From Syntrophobacterales bacterium (GTDB lineage: Bacteria; Desulfobacterota; Desulfobaccia; Desulfobaccales; 0-14-0-80-60-11), in the NCBI GenBank assembly GCA_020052215.1, contig JAGVPN010000100.1, forward strand, positions 1 through 8,906: 8,906 nucleotides of DNA. The letters are read 5' to 3'. The position numbers were made by a program, and so were the translations under genes. Under the pieces are notes generated by a model, which did not search any database, was not told the DNA's origin, and was given only the letters and a program-made list of their open reading frames with translations. Below, piece by piece: positions 1 to 3,120 of this stretch; the first letter of the stretch is position 1; every line of letters begins with the position of its first letter.

Positions 1-663
1 ATGATCCTGGCCCAAGAAAGGCTCACCGCCTCCATCGGCATCGGTCCCAACAAGATGGTTGCCAAGATCGCCTCGGATTTTCATAAGCCCGACGGCCTGA
101 CCGTGGTCACGCCGGAAGAGGCCGAAGACTTTCTGGCGCCCTTGGCCGTGCGCAAAATCCCCGGCATCGGCCCCAAGACCGAACAATCCCTGGCCCGCCT
201 GGGCATTAAAACCGTCAATGATTTAAAGCGGTTTACGCCGGAGGAACTTTACGAAAAATTCGGGAAGTGGGGTCCGTCGCTCTACGAACGGATTCGGGGC
301 CGCCACGACAGCCCCCTGGTGACCTCGTGGGAGCCCAAATCCGTGGGGGAGCAGGAGACCTTTGCCCAAGACACCCGGGACCTGGAGTTCATCTTCTCCC
401 GCCTCTGGGAGCTGTGCCAGGAGGTGCACCGGCGCTTTACCGGCGCGGGTTTCCACACTTACCGCACCGTGGTGGTCACAGTGCGCTTCGCCGACTTCGA
501 CACCTATACCCGCTCCCACACCCGGGGAGAGCCCGCCGCGATCCTCCGCACCCTGACCTTCGAAGCCATGAAACTCCTCATGCCCTTCCTGGACCGCCGG
601 GAAAATCCCAAACACAAACTCATCCGCCTCATCGGCGTCCGGGTGGAGAAGCTGGGGAAGTGA
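1..663 (+). CDS. dinB: DNA polymerase IV (DinB, Y-family translesion polymerase), 5'-truncated by the window edge
   Basis: This is the C-terminal 220 residues of a Y-family lesion-bypass polymerase, which copies damaged DNA distributively in the cytoplasm. The visible part starts in the last stretch of the palm (LTASIGIGPNKMVAKIASD, then KPDGLTVV, about residues 8-35). A helix-hairpin-helix thumb follows (VRKIPGIGPKTEQSLARLGI, residues 50-69). The little-finger domain runs from about residue 100 to the end (KSVGEQETF; RTVVVTVRFADFDTYTRSHT; LIRLIGVRVEKLGK). The ATG at position 1 is almost certainly an internal methionine: about 130 residues of a normal ~350-aa DinB are missing, including the metal-binding Asp and SxDE motifs. 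The frame ends directly after the little finger, and no C-terminal QxxLxL-type beta-clamp-binding peptide is visible. A repeat unit begins 13 bp after the stop. Family assignment is firm; catalytic competence cannot be judged from this window. Confidence 0.94.
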   Translation: MILAQERLTASIGIGPNKMVAKIASDFHKPDGLTVVTPEEAEDFLAPLAVRKIPGIGPKTEQSLARLGIKTVNDLKRFTPEELYEKFGKWGPSLYERIRGRHDSPLVTSWEPKSVGEQETFAQDTRDLEFIFSRLWELCQEVHRRFTGAGFHTYRTVVVTVRFADFDTYTRSHTRGEPAAILRTLTFEAMKLLMPFLDRRENPKHKLIRLIGVRVEKLGK

Positions 664-676
664 TTGAGATAAGCAG

Positions 677-736
677 GCGCCCAAGCAGAGCTTGAGGCAA
701 AAACCGCCGTTCCCAAGCAGGAGCTTGGGAACGAGA
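677..736. repeat. 60-bp dispersed repeat, copy 1 (contains GTTCCCAAGC...GCTTGGGAAC palindrome)
   Basis: It matches 2641-2700 in the same orientation at 58 of 60 positions by eye; the two differences are at unit positions 19 and 21. The unit has two halves: a short CCAAGCAGAGCTTG palindrome, then a longer TTCCCAAGC-AGGA-GCTTGGGAA palindrome. It begins 13 bp after the dinB stop codon. A third copy, more diverged and inverted, lies at 2446-2516. Confidence 0.9.
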
Positions 737-766
737 GAATAATTTGTGGGCAGGGCCAGAGGTTCC

Positions 767-792
767 CACAGGCGAGACGCCGGTGCCACCGG
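767..792. repeat. Palindromic intergenic repeat (CACAGGCGAGACGCC type)
   Basis: GGCG-AGA-CGCC at 771-781 is embedded in an imperfect ACAGGCG/CGCCGGT stem. It overlaps a second palindrome, CCGGTG-C-CACCGG, at 780-792. The overlapping dyads resemble a family of small hairpin repeats often seen between genes in Desulfobacterota and cyanobacteria (recollection, not a search). No coding function is apparent. Confidence 0.6.
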
Positions 793-865
793 CCCCGGCC
801 TTTCCCCCAAGCCCCTCTCCCAAGCCGTATAGCGTTTGCCAAAATTTCCTTCCGTTTGGGGGTTC

Positions 866-971
866 TCATACCAAGTCGCAATCATAAGGCAATTTTTGGT
901 AGCCGCAGGCTTCAGCCTGCGCATGCACAGGTTGAAAACCTGTGCCACCATTTGAATGCAAATTGGTATCA
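866..971. mobile_element. 106-bp MITE-like element, copy 1 (TCATACCAAG ... TTGGTATCA ends)
   Basis: The ends form an imperfect inverted repeat: 866-880 (TCATACCAAGTCGCA) against 957-971 (TGCAAATTGGTATCA), 12 of 15 positions complementary. Inside are two perfect hairpins: CGCAGGCT-TC-AGCCTGCG at 904-921, and a 9-bp stem GCACAGGTT/AACCTGTGC with a GAA loop at 925-945. A second element with the same ends and exactly the same length lies at 2531-2636. There is no internal gene, so any movement would need a transposase supplied in trans. Mobility is inferred from shape only. Confidence 0.55.
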
Positions 972-973
972 AA

Positions 974-1050
974 TCCCCCTTTTTCAAAGGGGGACTTTAA
1001 CAGCAATTCCTTGTAGTTCCCCCCTTTTTTAAAGGGGGGCAGGGGGGATT
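974..1050. repeat. CCCCCTTT/AAAGGGGG palindromic repeats (two units)
   Basis: The first unit is a dyad of TCCCCCTTT (974-982) with AAAGGGGGA (986-994). The second is CCCCCC plus a T-run (1019-1030) with AAAGGGGGG (1031-1039), followed by CAGGGGGGATT (to 1050). The same C-run/A-run/G-run unit recurs as an inverted pair at 2344-2422. The hairpins lack a trailing T-run on the strand that would serve dinB, so I do not call them terminators. Confidence 0.7.
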
Positions 1051-1097
1051 ATAGGGTGTTCCATGATGGAAAAATTTTCGGCAATTGCCATAAAAGG

Positions 1098-1133
1098 CCG
1101 GGGCAGGCGGGGCTATCGCCCCAACTGCCCCGG
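1098..1133. repeat. Very GC-rich long hairpin
   Basis: CCGGGGCAG (1098-1106) pairs perfectly with CTGCCCCGG (1125-1133). Inside it GGGGC (1109-1113) pairs with GCCCC (1118-1122) across a TATC loop, with only a GC/AA internal mismatch between the two stems. This gives 14 base pairs in 36 nt. No T-run follows on either strand, so an intrinsic terminator is unlikely. It is probably another dispersed palindrome. Confidence 0.65.
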
Positions 1134-1178
1134 TGCATCTGCCGATCAACGATATCACCTTGAAAAGTTGCCGTAATT

Positions 1179-1235
1179 GTAGGGGGGGGACCTGCGTGTC
1201 CCCCCAAGAGGGCAAACCCACAGGTGCGCCCCTAC
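1179..1235. repeat. Imperfect 57-bp inverted repeat of the GTAGGGGC...GCCCCTAC type
   Basis: The block starts GTAGGGGGGG and ends CGCCCCTAC. It has internal ACCTGCGTGT and ACAGGTGCG segments that pair imperfectly with each other. It belongs by ends to the same loose family as 2590-2618, 2985-3008 and 8028-8050. It is degenerate compared with those copies. Confidence 0.55.
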
Positions 1236-1313
1236 GGAAAAACCAGGTGTATAAAGAATTTTGCCGAATATATTGATCTTTTTAGGAAACCACGGTAAGA
1301 GAGCGGTAGCTGA

Positions 1314-2294
1314 TTGAAGCAGCAGGGGGCGACTGTGGGGGCGCGCTGGGAAAAAGTGGGGCAGGGGTGGCGGCGGGTTAAGCCATATCTTCTATGGGGG
1401 CTGGCCGGGGTGGGAGTTCTGGCCGGGTTGATCCTGGTTTTGATCTATGTCCCCAAGATTCAAGTTCCAACCGGATATTGGCTGAACCCCAAAGTGATTT
1501 TTGATATGGAAAATGAAGCCCGCAGAACATTGGCATATATTATCGGCGGGTTACTGGTTTTTATCGGAATCATTCTGACATTCTGGCAAATTCGGATCTT
1601 GGGGAAGCAGGTGCAAGTGGCCCAGGAAGGGCAGATCACCGAGCGCTTCACCCGGGCCATCGAGCAGTTGGGCAGCCAGGAGATGGCCATCCGGCTGGGG
1701 GGTATCTATGCCCTGGAACGCATCGCCAACGACTCGGACAAAGACTACTGGCCCATCATGGAGACCCTCACCGCCTACGTGCGGGAGCAAGCGCCATGGC
1801 GGGAATCGGATCAAGACTTAACGACGCCTCCACCTAAAAACTTTTTATGGAACGAGTTGGGAGAATCGCCCCCAACGACATCGGCACCTGTGCCCAAACC
1901 CGGAACGGACATCCAAGCAGTCCTTACCGTCCTGGGCCGCCGCAAGTACCGTTATCGCCAGGGGGAAGCAATGCCTCTGGATTTGAGCGGTACGGACCTG
2001 CGCCGAGCAGACTTTGGTAGGTTGCACTTGGAGGGGGCGTTCTTCATCGGGACCAATCTGGAGAGAGCATTCCTTTGGGGAGCCCATCTGCAGAGGACAA
2101 AATTGGGATTTGCACGTCTGGAGGGGAGCATATTAGAGAAAGCCCACCTGGAAGGAGCGGACCTTAAAGACGTAATAGGCCTCACCCGGGAGCAACTGGC
2201 CAAAGCCATCATAGATGACAAAACCATCTTGCCTGACTATTTGCAGGAGGAGCCCCGGGAGGCCAAGGGGCCGGAGGGGGATAAGCAGGAATAA
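1314..2294 (+). CDS. Membrane-anchored pentapeptide-repeat protein
   Basis: This 326-aa protein has two hydrophobic segments (about residues 25-47 and 73-92). A conserved region follows with TERFTRAIEQLGSQE (109-123) and MAIRLGGIYALERIANDS (124-141). Then come a proline-rich linker (about 168-198), a short DIQAVLTVLGRRKYRYR stretch (199-215), and about 13 pentapeptide repeats (221-285; for example GTDLR RADFG, GAHLQ, GADLK), enough for roughly three coils of a right-handed quadrilateral beta-helix. This architecture is a known family of unknown function. The repeat domain probably sits in the cytoplasm and may bind a protein partner. The start is uncertain: TTG at 1314 is preceded directly by an in-frame TGA and has no clear Shine-Dalgarno. 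GTG at 1335 has AGGGGG just upstream and is a credible alternative. No neighbour suggests a pathway. Confidence 0.88.
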   Translation: MKQQGATVGARWEKVGQGWRRVKPYLLWGLAGVGVLAGLILVLIYVPKIQVPTGYWLNPKVIFDMENEARRTLAYIIGGLLVFIGIILTFWQIRILGKQVQVAQEGQITERFTRAIEQLGSQEMAIRLGGIYALERIANDSDKDYWPIMETLTAYVREQAPWRESDQDLTTPPPKNFLWNELGESPPTTSAPVPKPGTDIQAVLTVLGRRKYRYRQGEAMPLDLSGTDLRRADFGRLHLEGAFFIGTNLERAFLWGAHLQRTKLGFARLEGSILEKAHLEGADLKDVIGLTREQLAKAIIDDKTILPDYLQEEPREAKGPEGDKQE

Positions 2295-2343
2295 AGCCAC
2301 GTTCACGGCAAGGATAGGACACCTGGGAAAGGGGCCGTAAAGT

Positions 2344-2422
2344 CCCCCTGTCCTAAAGGGGGATTGAGGGGGGTTATCAGGCGGTTATTTAATCCCCCCT
2401 GCCCCCCTTTAGAAAAGGGGGG
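2344..2422. repeat. Inverted pair of C-run/A-run/G-run units
   Basis: The left unit (2344-2375) reads CCCCCTGTCCTAAAGGGGG, then ATTGAGGGGGGTT. The right unit (2391-2422), read on the minus strand, gives six C, TTTTCTAAA, six G, CA, six G, ATT. The two are therefore imperfect inverted copies of the unit at 1019-1050, separated by 15 bp, and each is itself a hairpin. It starts about 50 bp after the pentapeptide stop. It could impede transcription but lacks a T-run. Confidence 0.7.
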
Positions 2423-2445
2423 AAAGATGCAATGAGGTCATCCCT

Positions 2446-2516
2446 GGTTCCCAAGCTCCGGCTTGGGAACCCACTTGGGAGCAAAGCTCTGCTTGGCAAA
2501 GCCGATGGGAACCGTG
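2446..2516. repeat. Dispersed repeat unit, diverged inverted copy 3
   Basis: GTTCCCAAGCTC and CGGCTTGGGAAC (2447-2470) form a near-perfect 24-bp palindrome, followed by AAGCTCTGCTTGG near 2484-2496. On the minus strand this gives the same order of halves as the 60-bp units at 677 and 2641, with a longer and diverged middle. It is the only inverted copy of the three. Confidence 0.65.
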
Positions 2517-2530
2517 CATCTCCCAACTTA

Positions 2531-2636
2531 TGATACCAAGTTCGCTTTAAAAGGAAACCAACAAATCAGTTAACCTCTTGATATCACACGTAGGGGCGGG
2601 TTTCAAACCCGCCCCTACATTACGAACATGGTATGA
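2531..2636. mobile_element. 106-bp MITE-like element, copy 2 (TGATACCAAGTTCG ends)
   Basis: TGATACCAAGTTCG (2531-2544) is complementary to CGAACATGGTATGA (2623-2636) at 12 of 14 positions. The element has the same length and end sequences as 866-971, but a different core. Instead of two hairpins it carries one perfect palindrome at 2590-2618 with 14-bp arms beginning GTAGGGGCGGGTTT. It is followed 5 bp later by copy 2 of the 60-bp repeat. No coding capacity. Confidence 0.55.
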
Positions 2637-2640
2637 TATG

Positions 2641-2700
2641 GCGCCCAAGCAGAGCTTGGGCCAAAAACCGCCGTTCCCAAGCAGGAGCTTGGGAACGAGA
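2641..2700. repeat. 60-bp dispersed repeat, copy 2
   Basis: It is the same-orientation copy of 677-736, 58 of 60 positions identical. It lies just right of the 106-bp element. It forms part of a spurious open frame at 2633-2830. Confidence 0.9.
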
Positions 2701-2722
2701 TAAAAAAACCTATGAATATTCA

Positions 2723-2803
2723 TGTCATTCTGAACGGAGCGCAGCTTCGTTAAGAATCTCGGCGGCTTTAAAAGAGAGATTCTTCGCGGCGCTCAGAATG
2801 ACA
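2723..2803. repeat. TGTCATTCTGA imperfect inverted repeat
   Basis: TGTCATTCTGAACGGAGC starts the left arm, which ends with AGAATCTC at 2760. The right arm, GAGATTCTTCGCGGCG then CTCAGAATGACA (2776-2803), is its inverted partner. The left arm carries about 10 extra bases. This is a widely dispersed intergenic repeat (TCATTCTGAGCGNAGCGAAGAATCT type), often mistaken for coding sequence in many phyla. Confidence 0.75.
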
Positions 2804-2828
2804 AAAAAAAGTCTTTTGATTGCTCATT

Positions 2829-2958
2829 GAGACCTCTGCGAAAGTCTCTATCCCTATCCTTCTTCATCAAAATGTAGCGTAGGCGCCCTCGCCTGCGCCT
2901 AAATAGAGTATGGACAGCCGAGGGCGGCTATCCTACATGAGACTTTCGCAGAGGTCTC
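2829..2958. mobile_element. 130-bp MITE-like element with perfect 20-bp terminal inverted repeats
   Basis: The left end, 2829-2848 (GAGACCTCTGCGAAAGTCTC), and the right end, 2939-2958 (GAGACTTTCGCAGAGGTCTC), are exact reverse complements. TCATT at 2824-2828 and again at 2959-2963 forms a 5-bp direct repeat immediately outside, as expected of a target-site duplication. The match extends to CTCATTG if one end base on each side is shared. The 90-bp interior has no gene and holds two smaller palindromic segments, TAGGCGCCCTCGCCTGCGCC and GCCGAGGGCGGC. It is probably a non-autonomous derivative of an IS with the same ends. Confidence 0.8.
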
Positions 2959-2978
2959 TCATTGGTATAAAGCACAAT

Positions 2979-3005
2979 AAAAAAGGGCGACCCAGCGGGT
3001 CGCCC
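2979..3005 (-). terminator. Intrinsic terminator of the transhydrogenase-like operon
   Basis: On the minus strand GGGCGACCC-GCT-GGGTCGCCC is followed directly by TTTTTTATT. That is a perfect 9-bp stem (2997-3005 with 2985-2993), a 3-nt loop (2994-2996) and a six-T run (2984-2979). It lies 115 bp beyond the stop codon of the 838-aa fusion gene. The hairpin is also a member of the GTAGGGGCGACCC repeat family. Confidence 0.8.
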
Positions 3006-3040
3006 CTACTTATGGGGGTGGAGTTTGGGGTTTTTTGTAA

Positions 3041-3069
3041 GGGGGCAGGGGCTTTCGTCCCTGGCCCCC
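3041..3069. repeat. Hairpin in the 3' region of the operon
   Basis: GGGGG-CAGGG (3041-3050) pairs with CCCTG-g-CCCCC (3059-3069) through ten base pairs with one bulged base and an 8-nt loop. It lies between the operon stop and the T-run terminator at 2979-3005. No T-run follows it on the minus strand, so it may protect the 3' end of the message or be a chance GC-rich structure. Confidence 0.45.
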
Positions 3070-3120
3070 TCCCCAAAACATTAAGTCCTTACCCCATTAC
3101 GCCGTCCCCTAACCGACGGA

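Larger units (their letters stand above)
664..1313. other. Gene-free, repeat-rich spacer between dinB and the pentapeptide gene
   Basis: No convincing gene lies in these 650 bp. The short frames that cross it read through palindromic repeats. In order it holds: a 60-bp unit also found at 2641, a GGCGAGACGCC palindrome, a 106-bp MITE-like element, two C-run/G-run palindromes, a very GC-rich hairpin, and an imperfect 57-bp inverted repeat. From about 1236 to 1313 the sequence becomes AT-richer and probably carries the promoter of the next gene. A TATAAA at 1250-1255 is the best -10-like hexamer, but it has no matching -35. Confidence 0.8.
2295..3120. other. Gene-free repeat mosaic between convergent genes
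   Basis: These 826 bp lie between the convergent pentapeptide gene and the oxidoreductase operon. They are almost entirely repeats: C-run/G-run inverted pair, inverted copy of the 60-bp unit, 106-bp MITE-like element, direct copy of the 60-bp unit, TGTCATTCTGA inverted repeat, 130-bp MITE-like element, and a GGGCGACCC terminator palindrome. The open frames at 2633-2830 and 2910-3191 are translations of these repeats, not genes. Confidence 0.85.

Noticed and set aside
223..987. Minus-strand 254-codon frame crossing dinB and the repeats
   Set aside because: Half is antisense to dinB and the rest is translated palindromic repeat.
664..3120. CRISPR array
   Set aside because: The repeats are palindromic, of several different families, and irregularly spaced, with no unit-spacer periodicity and no cas genes.
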